Shown here piece by piece: positions 38,010 through 45,758 of a stretch of DNA of 57,166 nt (the first letter of the stretch is position 1; every line of letters starts with the position of its first letter). A program made the position numbers and the translations under genes. Below the pieces are notes generated by a model. That model was not told where the DNA came from. It searched no databases and worked only from the letters and a program-made list of their open reading frames with translations. The DNA comes from Alphaproteobacteria bacterium. Its GTDB lineage: Bacteria; Pseudomonadota; Alphaproteobacteria; Paracaedibacterales; CAIOTO01. The stretch is from NCBI GenBank assembly GCA_947488275.1, contig CANKZX010000004.1, forward strand, positions 1 to 57,166. Reading direction: 5' to 3'.

Positions 38010-38584
38010 TCTCCCTTATTCCCTTTGCACGTCGTCTTTGTTTAGCCTTGTTTGCTTTTTTAATAGCATGGCTAATAGGATTTATTATCTTTATAGCAAC
38101 ACTTCCCAAACATCCTAATGATACTCAACACATTGCCGATGCCATCGTCGTGTTAACAGGTGGAAAAGGTCGTGTTGAAGTTGGAATAGCACTATTTGAC
38201 ACAGGACTTGGTAAACGTCTTTTTATTTCTGGTGTTTTTAAAGGCGTCAATGCAAAAACACTCGCCTCCAAACAGGATGTCCCCAATGCACTCTATACAC
38301 GCTTGTCCGATATGGAATTAGGATATGAAGCCAATAATACCGTTCAAAATGCCATTGAAACAGCCAAATGGGCAAAAGAAAATAACATTAAATCCATACG
38401 TCTTGTCACAGGCAATTATCATATTCGCCGCAGCATCATTGAATTCAAACGCATGTTACCTGATGTCACCGTAATTGGACACCCTGTACCCTTTAAACAC
38501 ATCATGTCACGTAAAGCTATTTGGCTTATGTGGAATGAGTATTTAAAATTAAACTATGTATGGGCGCAGGGCGTTTTTAGTTGA
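38006..38584 (+). CDS. YdcF/ElyC-family membrane protein (DUF218)
   Basis: 192 residues with an N-terminal helix (LCLALFAFLIAWLIGFIIFI). The DUF218 fold motifs are ADAIVVLTGGKGRVEVG, GKRLFISGV, ANNTVQNAIETAKWA and IRLVTGNYHIRRSIIEF. Proteins of this family act in envelope or undecaprenyl-phosphate metabolism. It is translationally coupled to ftsX; the ftsE-ftsX-ydcF order is common in alphaproteobacteria. Confidence 0.88.
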   Translation: MISLIPFARRLCLALFAFLIAWLIGFIIFIATLPKHPNDTQHIADAIVVLTGGKGRVEVGIALFDTGLGKRLFISGVFKGVNAKTLASKQDVPNALYTRLSDMELGYEANNTVQNAIETAKWAKENNIKSIRLVTGNYHIRRSIIEFKRMLPDVTVIGHPVPFKHIMSRKAIWLMWNEYLKLNYVWAQGVFS

Positions 38585-38585
38585 A

Positions 38586-39146
38586 TTATAGTGAAAGACA
38601 TATACTCCTTATCGAGGTTTTTGCATAAAGATTAATAATGTCAACAGCGCTTTGTCCTACATCACTTACAAGAACATTTCTTTCAAGTGTTTGCGCCAAT
38701 AAATCCATTGCTTTTTGAAAGTCAGTTATTCCTTTTTCATACAAACGTTGTTGATGAAACGTGTAGCCTTGCACGAGATGTTCTTTTAGAATGCTGGATG
38801 CCCACTTTCGGAATTGAGTGGCACGTTTAGAATTTACACGATAACCAATAGCTATAATCGCATCTAAGTTATATAATTCCAAATTTCTCTTAACATCACG
38901 TGTGCCTTCTGTTTGAACTATTTCCAAATTGGAAACAGTTGACTCTCGTGACAGCTCATCTGTGTTATATATATTTTTTAAATGTTTGTGAATGGCTGGT
39001 TTTTGAACATCAAATAGTTCAGAAATTTGTGCAAGCGTTAACCAAACTGTATCGTTATCCAATTTCACTTGGAGAGTAACATCACCTGAATCAGTTTTAA
39101 AAATCACAAGGTCTTGTTGAGTAGGTGTCATTGTTTGGAATTTCAT
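38586..39146 (-). pseudogene. RhuM-family protein, C-terminally truncated
   Basis: 186 residues matching the N-terminal two thirds of RhuM: VWLTLAQISELFDVQKPAIH, TEGTRDVKRNLELYNLDAII, VNSKRATQFRKWASSILKEH. At INLYAKT, where the family continues with a Trp-rich stretch and many more residues, the frame turns into SIRSICLSL and stops, two bases from ydcF. The loss probably came from a deletion. RhuM proteins are mobile and of unclear function, and this copy may be non-functional. Confidence 0.75.
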
Positions 39147-39342
39147 TCAAATTGTCTACATGAAATATAAGATGTTAAACAAAGACTATCAATAATTTTG
39201 TTTTTTATATTTATACCTATTTTTAATGAGACAAAAAGCTTCTATTTAGTACGCCTTAGATTAATAAATTGTCTTGCGATTTTTGCAAAAAAATCCATAT
39301 TGTGCATTAGAGTTACGCATTATAAAAAAGAAAAGGAATCGT

Positions 39343-40380
39343 ATGGCTTTTAAGAATTTAATATTTACTGTTGTTGGCGCAACAGGTGCCGTTGGCAATG
39401 CTGTTTTATCATTATTAGCCGAACGCGGCATTCCCAAAGAAAATGTACAAGCCGTTGCGTCCAAACGTTCCCTTGGTGCCTCTGTTTCCTATGGTGACCA
39501 TGCAGAATTAGCCATAAAACCCCTTGAACATTTTGATTTCAGCACCACCCACATTGCTTTCTTTGCTGTTAGCAGTGATATATCGGCAGAATACATGCTA
39601 CGCGCCACACAACAAGGCGCCCTTGTTATCGATAAATCATCATACTTTCGTATGAATGCTGATGTCCCCCTCATTGTGCCAGAGGTTAACCCAGATGCAA
39701 TTGCGCATGCCGCCAAGCGTCGCATCATCGCAAATCCAAATTGTTCAACGATTCAGCTTGTCGCGGCTTTAAAGCCCATTCACGACATTAATCCCATTAA
39801 ACGGATCGTTTTATCGACATACCAAGCTGTTTCAGGCGCAGGTAGTAATGCAATGGATATCCTTTATAATGAAACAAAAACCGTACTAATGAATCAACCA
39901 TCCACACCAAACACAACCTTTCCCAAGCCCATTGCCTTTAATGTGATTCCAAAAATTGATGTCTTTATGGATGATGGTGGCTCAAAAGAAGAATGGAAAA
40001 TGATTGAGGAGACAAAGAAAATTTTGTCACCTGATATTCGTGTAGCAGCAACATGTGTGCGTGTGCCTGTTTTTGTTGGACATTCAATTGCAGTGACGCT
40101 TGAGCTAACGCAAACGTTTGATGTGAAAGAAATCATAAAAGCACTCAAAACATCTAAAGCGCTGAAAGTAGCAGGAACTATCGATCAATTCCATACACCA
40201 TCGGAGGCTGCACAGGAAGATTATATCTTTGTGAGCCGCATTCGCCGTGATACCTCCACCGAAAATGGATTATCTTTATGGATTGTAGCGGATAATTTAC
40301 GCAAAGGCGCTGCATTGAATGCAGTTCAAATTGCCGAACACGCGTATAAACATCATAAGTACTTAATTCGTGATCACTAA
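39343..40380 (+). CDS. asd: Aspartate-semialdehyde dehydrogenase
   Basis: Reduces aspartyl phosphate to the semialdehyde for lysine/diaminopimelate, threonine and methionine. The start is the ATG at 39343, with AAAGGA just upstream; a longer frame from 39274 adds unconserved residues. The N-terminal NADP fold (FTVVGATGAVGNAVLSLL) is clear. The catalytic Cys is in IANPNCSTIQLVAALKPI. SGAGSNAMD and RVPVFVGHSIAVTLE are also typical. 345 residues, normal length. The 3' end overlaps a small toxin-like gene. Confidence 0.96.
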   Translation: MAFKNLIFTVVGATGAVGNAVLSLLAERGIPKENVQAVASKRSLGASVSYGDHAELAIKPLEHFDFSTTHIAFFAVSSDISAEYMLRATQQGALVIDKSSYFRMNADVPLIVPEVNPDAIAHAAKRRIIANPNCSTIQLVAALKPIHDINPIKRIVLSTYQAVSGAGSNAMDILYNETKTVLMNQPSTPNTTFPKPIAFNVIPKIDVFMDDGGSKEEWKMIEETKKILSPDIRVAATCVRVPVFVGHSIAVTLELTQTFDVKEIIKALKTSKALKVAGTIDQFHTPSEAAQEDYIFVSRIRRDTSTENGLSLWIVADNLRKGAALNAVQIAEHAYKHHKYLIRDH

Positions 40381-40642
40381 AAAAAGGGTTATGAAATTTA
40401 TTAAGAACCTTCCACCTAAGCATCAATCTCAAATCAAAAAATATATTTTGAATTTCCAAGAAACGCCGATCCCTCATGACTCTCAAGCATTAAAAGGGTA
40501 CGAACCTTATCGCCGCAAAGATTGCGGTGAATACCGAATTATTTACAAAATCGATGAAGAGATTAAAACGATTTACATTATTCTTGTTGGAAAAAGAAAT
40601 GGCGGAGAAGTTTATAAGTTCTTGAGCAATATCCTCAATTAG
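40370..40642 (+). CDS. RelE/ParE-family toxin-like protein
   Basis: 90 residues. LPPKHQSQIKKYI, ALKGYEPYRRKDCGEYRIIY and TIYIILVGKRNGGEVYKFL follow the RelE pattern with the usual basic and Tyr residues. GTG at 40370 lies inside the end of asd; a stop two codons upstream prevents a longer start, so the protein may lack a few N-terminal residues. No antitoxin gene adjoins it: asd is upstream and a converging DUF6314 gene downstream overlaps by four bases. It may be a decayed or orphan toxin. Confidence 0.75.
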   Translation: MITKKRVMKFIKNLPPKHQSQIKKYILNFQETPIPHDSQALKGYEPYRRKDCGEYRIIYKIDEEIKTIYIILVGKRNGGEVYKFLSNILN

Positions 40643-41079
40643 CCATTCTGAAAAATACGACTAAAAACCGTCTTGATCTGATAATCTTTCTTTGGTCCTT
40701 TCACTGTATATAACATGTCAAAATGATCATGATCGTGAAATACCCACTTACAATGATACACATCCTGATTACATAAATGATCATGCTGTGCCCTTACAGG
40801 AAACATTGTGTCCGTGACATTAACCTGATGCAACAAAACGCCATCACTTTTCAAAAGCGTAAATGTGGTGGGTGTCACATGATAGGTGTGCGATTGAAAG
40901 CATGTTTGGCAATCATTGTGTAACTGATACAGACCTTTCTCGGTATATAACACACGATTATTATCGGATGCTTCAAAATGCGCCATCCCAGTTATGGTAA
41001 TATTTGGCTCTGAAACGCACCGTATGAATGCCCAATCCCTTGTAAAAATATGATGAAAGTTAAGTTTTTTAAAAGTCAT
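40639..41079 (-). CDS. DUF6314-family protein
   Basis: 146 residues rich in His and aromatic residues. The conserved pattern MAHFEASDNNRVLYTEKGLY, then VRAQHDHLCNQDVYHCKWVF and LYTVKGPKKDYQIKTVFSR matches DUF6314, a small alphaproteobacterial beta-barrel-like family. Function unknown. Confidence 0.7.
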   Translation of the reverse strand: MTFKKLNFHHIFTRDWAFIRCVSEPNITITGMAHFEASDNNRVLYTEKGLYQLHNDCQTCFQSHTYHVTPTTFTLLKSDGVLLHQVNVTDTMFPVRAQHDHLCNQDVYHCKWVFHDHDHFDMLYTVKGPKKDYQIKTVFSRIFQNG

Positions 41080-41111
41080 TTGTTTAAAGTCTTATGTGTA
41101 AAAATTATGTA

Positions 41112-41196
41112 TTATACGCAGTGCTCACGTTTACTCTGCCAAAAATGCGCCGTCGCATCCAAGAAATTCTGCAGCATCGCATGACCATGTTCACTC
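41112..41196 (-). pseudogene. Displaced original 3' end of trpG/pabA
   Basis: Positions 41130-41196 repeat the end of the trpG/pabA gene (41587-41653) with one difference in 67 bases. The frame then continues to SKREHCV and stop at 41112-41114, probably the ancestral C-terminus. It has no start and is a stranded leftover of the cassette insertion. Confidence 0.85.
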
Positions 41197-41198
41197 GT

Positions 41199-41236
41199 CG
41201 TCATGGCGAATCTGCAAAGCAGATGTGGCCATCCAG
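41199..41236. repeat. Palindromic repeat, left side of GIY-YIG cassette
   Basis: Starts CGTCATGGCGA and ends GGCCATCCAG, with the tip stem ATCTGC/GCAGAT. It touches the stop codon of the GIY-YIG gene. Same family as 41540-41576, 29036-29068 and 53051-53090. Confidence 0.8.
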
Positions 41237-41524
41237 TTAAATAATATCGTCATATAAATCTTTCCATACTGGATTAACACGCTCAATAAGCATTAGCTTA
41301 TTCTTTCGCGATCCTTTTTTAATTTGTGTTTCACGTTGAATTGCCGCCTCCATTGTGTCATGTAATTCATAAAACACAAGATATTTACAACCATATTTTT
41401 TACTAAAACCATTATACAATAATGCTTTATGATCGTAGACTCTCTTAACTAAATCGGATGTAACACCTGTATAAAGTGCGCCATTTCGTTGATTTGTGAT
41501 AATGTAAACAGCAGGTTTTTTCAT
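41237..41524 (-). CDS. Small GIY-YIG nuclease-domain protein
   Basis: 95 residues. The motif appears as VYIITNQRNGALYTGVTSDL (GIY as VYI, YIG as YTG), with the conserved Arg in LVKRVYDHK, the Glu in AIQRETQIKKG and the end LIERVNPVWKDLYDDI. This belongs to the short UPF0213/YhbQ-like group. It sits exactly between two inverted palindromic repeats, themselves between two copies of the trpG/pabA 3' end. The protein may take part in moving this cassette; that is inference. Confidence 0.92.
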   Translation of the reverse strand: MKKPAVYIITNQRNGALYTGVTSDLVKRVYDHKALLYNGFSKKYGCKYLVFYELHDTMEAAIQRETQIKKGSRKNKLMLIERVNPVWKDLYDDII

Positions 41525-41539
41525 ATATTACATGTTTTT

Positions 41540-41576
41540 CTGGATGGCTACGCCCCTTCGGGACTCGCCATGACGG
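41540..41576. repeat. Palindromic repeat, right side of GIY-YIG cassette
   Basis: Starts CTGGATGGCTACG, with the tip CCCTTCGGG, and ends CTCGCCATGACGG, inverted relative to 41199-41236. It encodes the last residues and the stop codon of the present trpG/pabA gene. Confidence 0.8.
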
Positions 41577-42207
41577 CGCCTCTATATTTACTCTGCCAAA
41601 AATGCGCCGTCGCATCCAAGAAATTCTGCAGCACCGCATGACCATGTTCACTCATAACCGATTCAGGATGAAATTGCACACCATATGTTGGATGGATTTT
41701 ATGTTGCACCGCCATAATGATACGCCTACTCTCCCCTAACGATTTCATATCATCAGGCAACCAAGCCGTTACCGCTAACACATCAGGCAATACCTCTGCC
41801 TCTATCACGAGTGAGTGATACCGCATCACCTGAAATGACGTTGGCAATCCTTTAAATATAGGGTTATCACTCAACTGATCAATCGTAATCATACTTGTTT
41901 TACCATGGATTGGCACTGTCGCCCGCACAATCTTTCCACCAAAAACGTGCCCTATACATTGATGCCCAAGACATACCCCAAAAATTGGGATACGCCCTGA
42001 AAACTGTTCAATTATAGCATTTGATAAACCAGCTTCTATAGGGGAACATGGTCCTGGCGAAATGACAATGGCTTTATAATTCGCCTGTTCAATGGCATCG
42101 AGTGTAATCGCATCATTACGAAAAACAACAACATCTTGCCCTAGTTCCACCAAATAACGTTGCAAATTAAAAATGAAAGAATCGTAGTTATCAATGAGAA
42201 GAATCAT
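41548..42207 (-). CDS. Anthranilate/aminodeoxychorismate synthase glutaminase subunit
   Basis: 219-residue class I glutamine amidotransferase of the TrpG/PabA type, releasing ammonia for anthranilate or 4-aminodeoxychorismate. Start MILLIDNYDSFIFNLQRYL, nucleophile motif FGVCLGHQCIGHVFGG, and the His-Glu pair in GVQFHPESVMSEHG are present. The tail after HFWQSK is not native: RGAVMASPEGA comes from the palindromic repeat of the adjacent cassette. It overlaps the ribbon-helix-helix gene by four bases. No partner subunit is in the window, so TrpG and PabA cannot be separated. Confidence 0.93.
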   Translation of the reverse strand: MILLIDNYDSFIFNLQRYLVELGQDVVVFRNDAITLDAIEQANYKAIVISPGPCSPIEAGLSNAIIEQFSGRIPIFGVCLGHQCIGHVFGGKIVRATVPIHGKTSMITIDQLSDNPIFKGLPTSFQVMRYHSLVIEAEVLPDVLAVTAWLPDDMKSLGESRRIIMAVQHKIHPTYGVQFHPESVMSEHGHAVLQNFLDATAHFWQSKYRGAVMASPEGA

Positions 42208-42434
42208 GATTGAGTTAAAACGTTTTGATTGTATCTATCTTGATAATACTTCAGCACAAACACGCGTAAATGACTAGCTAAATTCACATCCTTACGGTGA
42301 CAATCCTGATATGTTACTAAATCGTTTAGACTCATATCATCGCGTATTGCAATTTCTAAAAGTGCGTCCCAGAATTCTTCTTCCAAAGCAAGGCTGGTGG
42401 CATGCCCTGAAAGGCGTATTGACTTTTTTATCAT
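42204..42434 (-). CDS. Ribbon-helix-helix domain protein (RHH_4 type)
   Basis: 76 residues. KKSIRLSGHATSLALEEEFWDALLEIA matches the alphaproteobacterial RHH_4 family. It is probably a small DNA-binding regulator. The ATGA overlap with trpG/pabA indicates one operon. Confidence 0.85.
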   Translation of the reverse strand: MIKKSIRLSGHATSLALEEEFWDALLEIAIRDDMSLNDLVTYQDCHRKDVNLASHLRVFVLKYYQDRYNQNVLTQS

Positions 42435-42481
42435 AATTAACCTAAAATTTTATTATAATTAACCTTACAAAAGTGACCTTC

Positions 42482-43408
42482 ATGTCCGAAACACACGAAA
42501 CGCACAAATCTGACGATCATTCAAACCATAATGAACCGCACATTCTTGAGGAAACACACAGCTCTCACAAAACGAACAGCAAAGAAGGCACACACGCCTC
42601 AATAGAACACAACGCAGATAATCATCATTCAACCAATCATGATGGCGTCCTTTTGTGGAGTGGGCTTGCTCTTCTGGTTTTGCTCGCCAGCCACTGGATT
42701 CTTCCACGTTTAAAGCACTTACGCAATATTGATATTTCTATCCTTAATTCAATTTGTGGTGGTATCGCACTTGGTTTTGTCCTTCTTCACATTTTACCAG
42801 AAGTTATTGTTGATGTTCAAAAAATAAAACATGTTTTTCATTTGAATATTCTCAACAATCACCACATCCTGATCTTTTTCACCTTTTTCTTGGTTCTCAT
42901 CGGCTTCTTAATTCTCTACAGTCTTGAAAAAGTTGCGCACGACTCAACCAAAGAAGGGAATGAATCCAGTGGTCTGGTTTATGCCCTCCATATTGGCGTT
43001 CTTTACTACCTCACCTTTTCTGTGGGATTCAATTTAGCCTTTTATGCACACGAAGGTCTTTATGTACTCGCGCTTTTCACCATTGCCATTGCATGTCATT
43101 TTATGCTCGACGAACATGCAATTGCACATCATTTCCCCACACGATTTGACAATTCCAGTCGCATACATCTATCCGTTGCGGCTGTCATTGGCTGGGGCAT
43201 GGGATATTTCTGCTTACTGAACAACATCCATTATATTGATATCTTCATGAATGCTTTCCTTGCAGGTGCGCTCATCCTATCAACGGTAAAAACAGAATTC
43301 TCCCTTTTTGAAGGACGATCGCATTACCCAACGTTTTTAATCAGCCTACTCATCGAAGGAATAATGGTTATCCTCATGATAAGCCAGCAATCATTACACC
43401 ACGGATAA
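42482..43408 (+). CDS. Multi-pass membrane protein with His-rich N-terminus
   Basis: About 308 residues. The first 55 are very rich in His, Ser, Asn and Glu (SETHETHKSDDHSNHNEPH), like metal-binding tails. Seven or eight helices follow; GIALGFVLLHILPEVIVDVQ recalls the ZIP transporter helix motif (His-x-x-Pro-Glu), and CHFMLDEHAIAHHF has more possible ligands. A ZIP-like zinc or iron role is plausible but not proven; ZIP signature helices IV-V are not otherwise clear. Start at ATG 42482; a GTG nine bases upstream is possible. Confidence 0.6.
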   Translation: MSETHETHKSDDHSNHNEPHILEETHSSHKTNSKEGTHASIEHNADNHHSTNHDGVLLWSGLALLVLLASHWILPRLKHLRNIDISILNSICGGIALGFVLLHILPEVIVDVQKIKHVFHLNILNNHHILIFFTFFLVLIGFLILYSLEKVAHDSTKEGNESSGLVYALHIGVLYYLTFSVGFNLAFYAHEGLYVLALFTIAIACHFMLDEHAIAHHFPTRFDNSSRIHLSVAAVIGWGMGYFCLLNNIHYIDIFMNAFLAGALILSTVKTEFSLFEGRSHYPTFLISLLIEGIMVILMISQQSLHHG

Positions 43409-43435
43409 TCAGCCACAATCGAAAGGAAAATTATT

Positions 43436-44245
43436 ATGTTACCTCATGGAAATAAACTTGAAAAATGGCTTGATAGTGACTGCATGCATGAAATTATTGC
43501 CTTTTTAATCATCATAAATGCAATTGTGCTGGGACTTGAAACATATACCTCACTCAAAGAATATCTTCCACTGCTGCATGCGATTGATAAAGCCTTACTA
43601 ATTTTCTTCGTAGCAGAGCTTGCCTTACGTGTTTTCGCAGGGGGGATACGGTTCTTCCGAAGTGGCTGGCACCTTTTTGATGCCTTTATTATCTTGATTT
43701 CAATAGCCAGTGCATCAAGTGGATTGTCGGCCTTACGTGCGGTGCGAATCCTTCGTGTGATGCGGCTTATTTCGCTTTTCCCACAATTGCGCATTGTTGT
43801 CTCAGCGATCTATATGGCAATTCCTGGCGTGTTAAGCGTTGCGGGCATTCTACTCGTTTTCTTTTATACATTTTCAATTATTGCCTTTAACCTATTTAAT
43901 GACATTAGCCCTGAAATGTTTAGCAGTTTAGGTGGCTCAATGTACACGCTCTTTCAGCTTATGCTTTGTGATGATTGGAGTGCCACAACACGCCCCATAC
44001 TCGCCAAGATGCCACACGCTTATTTATTTTTCATTCCGTTTGTCATCACAATGACATTTTGCGTGCTCAACCTATTTTTTGGTTTAATTGTTAATGCCAT
44101 GCAATCAGCTGCAGACAAAGAAAGCGAAGATATTCTAGGCATGGCTGATGAAGAGGCTGAAAATGAAACTGCCATATTAACAGCAAAAATCGAAGGTCTT
44201 ACACACGAAATTCAAGCACTAAAAGCACTTATACGAAAAGAATAA
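43436..44245 (+). CDS. Voltage-gated ion channel, single-repeat (BacNav-like)
   Basis: 269 residues with six membrane segments. S4 carries regularly spaced Arg (SALRAVRILRVMRLISLFPQ), followed by S5, a pore loop LFQLMLCDDWSATTRP, S6 (FCVLNLFFGLIVNAMQ) and a C-terminal coiled coil (ILTAKIEGLTHEIQALKAL) for tetramer assembly. In NaChBac the filter is TLESWAS; here the matching residues are LCDDWSA, with two Asp before Trp. GAAAGGAA lies about 11 bases before the ATG. Confidence 0.92.
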   Translation: MLPHGNKLEKWLDSDCMHEIIAFLIIINAIVLGLETYTSLKEYLPLLHAIDKALLIFFVAELALRVFAGGIRFFRSGWHLFDAFIILISIASASSGLSALRAVRILRVMRLISLFPQLRIVVSAIYMAIPGVLSVAGILLVFFYTFSIIAFNLFNDISPEMFSSLGGSMYTLFQLMLCDDWSATTRPILAKMPHAYLFFIPFVITMTFCVLNLFFGLIVNAMQSAADKESEDILGMADEEAENETAILTAKIEGLTHEIQALKALIRKE

Positions 44246-44272
44246 CAGGATATGCTTTGATTTTTCTCAATA

Positions 44273-45559
44273 GTGTTGTTTAATACTTACAGTCATATGT
44301 TATGGAAACCTCTAATGCCACTTTTTTTTCGATCCATTCTAGGTTTCCTTATTCTCCTTCTGATCTGCTATTTTTTTTCTACTAATCGCAAAAACATTAA
44401 TTGGTCAAACGTTCTCAAGTGTTTTGGTCTATTTTTCTTTCTTGCCACTCTCATGACACATGTATCTCTTATTGAACGCATCATCATGCATGTATCACTT
44501 GCTGTTGAGGCCCTGCAAGCGGCAACCTTAGAAGGAACAAAATTTGTTTTTGGTTATATTGGCGGCGGCAATACACCATTTGATATTCCAGAACATCGAA
44601 AAGATAATAATTTCATTATTGCTTTCCAGGCATTTCCTATCATAATCGTTGTTGGTGCGATTACGATGCTCTTCTTTTACTGGCGTATTATTCCAGTATT
44701 AGTACGTGCTATATCTCCCTTTTTTGGAAAAAGTATGGGTATTGGAGGCGCCTTAGGAATCGTCTCAACAGCTAAAATATTTTTTGGGCACCTTGAAACA
44801 GGGTTATTTGTAAAACCATACCTAAGATTATTTTCACAATCAGAACTTCTTATTTTGATGACTCTTGGTTTTTCGACCACGTCTGTTGTTGTGATGCCTG
44901 TTTATAGCAGCCTCATCATTAAATATGTTCCGAATGCAATGCCTATTTTTATCATGACGAACATTGTAACCATTCCGCTTGTTATTGGTTTATGCAAAAT
45001 GCTCGAACCCTGCGAACATAATACGGCAGGCACACTGGAAACACCGTATAATTTCACAGGTTCATTTGATGCCATTAGTCGCGGCACACGTGATGGTTTA
45101 TCAATTTTTATCAACATTATTGCAATGCTTATTGTCATAGCAGCACTTATCACACTCTGTAATAAATCACTCAGTTTAATTCCCTTAACACAAACACTTT
45201 CACTTCAATATCTTTTAGGATACTTATTTAAACCCATTGCATGGTTTATGGGCATTCCATGGCATGAAACCCATCAAGCAGGACAACTGCTTGCAACAAA
45301 AACGGTACTCAATGAAATCTTTGCCTATATGGATTTTGCTAAAATCGGCGGAAATTTATCACCAAAAACACAGATTATCCTTGCCTCCGCCCTATCAAGC
45401 TTTGCAAATTTTGCATCAATTGGTGTCATTATTTCTGGCTTTTCAACAATTTGCCCTGAAAAAAAGAAACTCATCGCAAAAATGGGCTTTCAAGCCTTTC
45501 TTATCGGCGTCATTGCCACGTGTGTATCAGGCGCATTACTTGGTATATTATTGAAGTGA
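44273..45559 (+). CDS. CNT-family nucleoside transporter
   Basis: About 428 residues, eight or more helices, resembling NupC-type concentrative transporters driven by Na+ or H+. Conserved blocks: GALGIVSTAKIFFGHLETGL (usual form has GQTEAP, altered here), ATKTVLNEIFAYMDF, and SSFANFASIGVIISGFSTIC. The GTG at 44273 is uncertain; ATG at 44297 is an alternative and neither has a good RBS. Uptake of host nucleosides would suit an intracellular bacterium. Confidence 0.85.
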   Translation: MLFNTYSHMLWKPLMPLFFRSILGFLILLLICYFFSTNRKNINWSNVLKCFGLFFFLATLMTHVSLIERIIMHVSLAVEALQAATLEGTKFVFGYIGGGNTPFDIPEHRKDNNFIIAFQAFPIIIVVGAITMLFFYWRIIPVLVRAISPFFGKSMGIGGALGIVSTAKIFFGHLETGLFVKPYLRLFSQSELLILMTLGFSTTSVVVMPVYSSLIIKYVPNAMPIFIMTNIVTIPLVIGLCKMLEPCEHNTAGTLETPYNFTGSFDAISRGTRDGLSIFINIIAMLIVIAALITLCNKSLSLIPLTQTLSLQYLLGYLFKPIAWFMGIPWHETHQAGQLLATKTVLNEIFAYMDFAKIGGNLSPKTQIILASALSSFANFASIGVIISGFSTICPEKKKLIAKMGFQAFLIGVIATCVSGALLGILLK

Positions 45560-45605
45560 TAATGCACCAAAAATAAACTTTTTAACTAAAAACAACATCT
45601 TATCC

Positions 45606-45634
45606 TTGACGGACGCCTCATTTTTGCTTTACAT
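45606..45634 (+). promoter_or_regulatory. Promoter of tRNA-Ser
   Basis: TTGACG (45606-45611) and TTACAT (45629-45634) are separated by 17 bases, placing the start about ten bases before the tRNA. Confidence 0.6.
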
Positions 45635-45645
45635 TTAATTGTGCT

Positions 45646-45737
45646 GGAGAGATGGCCGAGCGGCTTAAGGCAACGGTTTGCTAAACCGTCATACGGGTTA
45701 TTCTGTATCGAGGGTTCGAATCCCTCTCTCTCCGCCA
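45646..45737 (+). tRNA. tRNA-Ser (anticodon GCU)
   Basis: Type II cloverleaf. The acceptor GGAGAGA pairs with TCTCTCC, the anticodon arm is ACGGT-TTGCTAA-ACCGT, a long variable arm follows, and the T arm GAGGGTTCGAATCCCTC is perfect. The CCA end is encoded. It reads AGC and AGU codons. It converges with leuS, whose stop is 22 bases away. Confidence 0.98.
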
Positions 45738-45758
45738 TCTTTAAAATCCCTTCATTAA

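Noticed and set aside
41130..41653. CRISPR-like direct repeats
   Set aside because: Only two copies, explained by duplication of a gene end around an inserted cassette; no array or cas genes.
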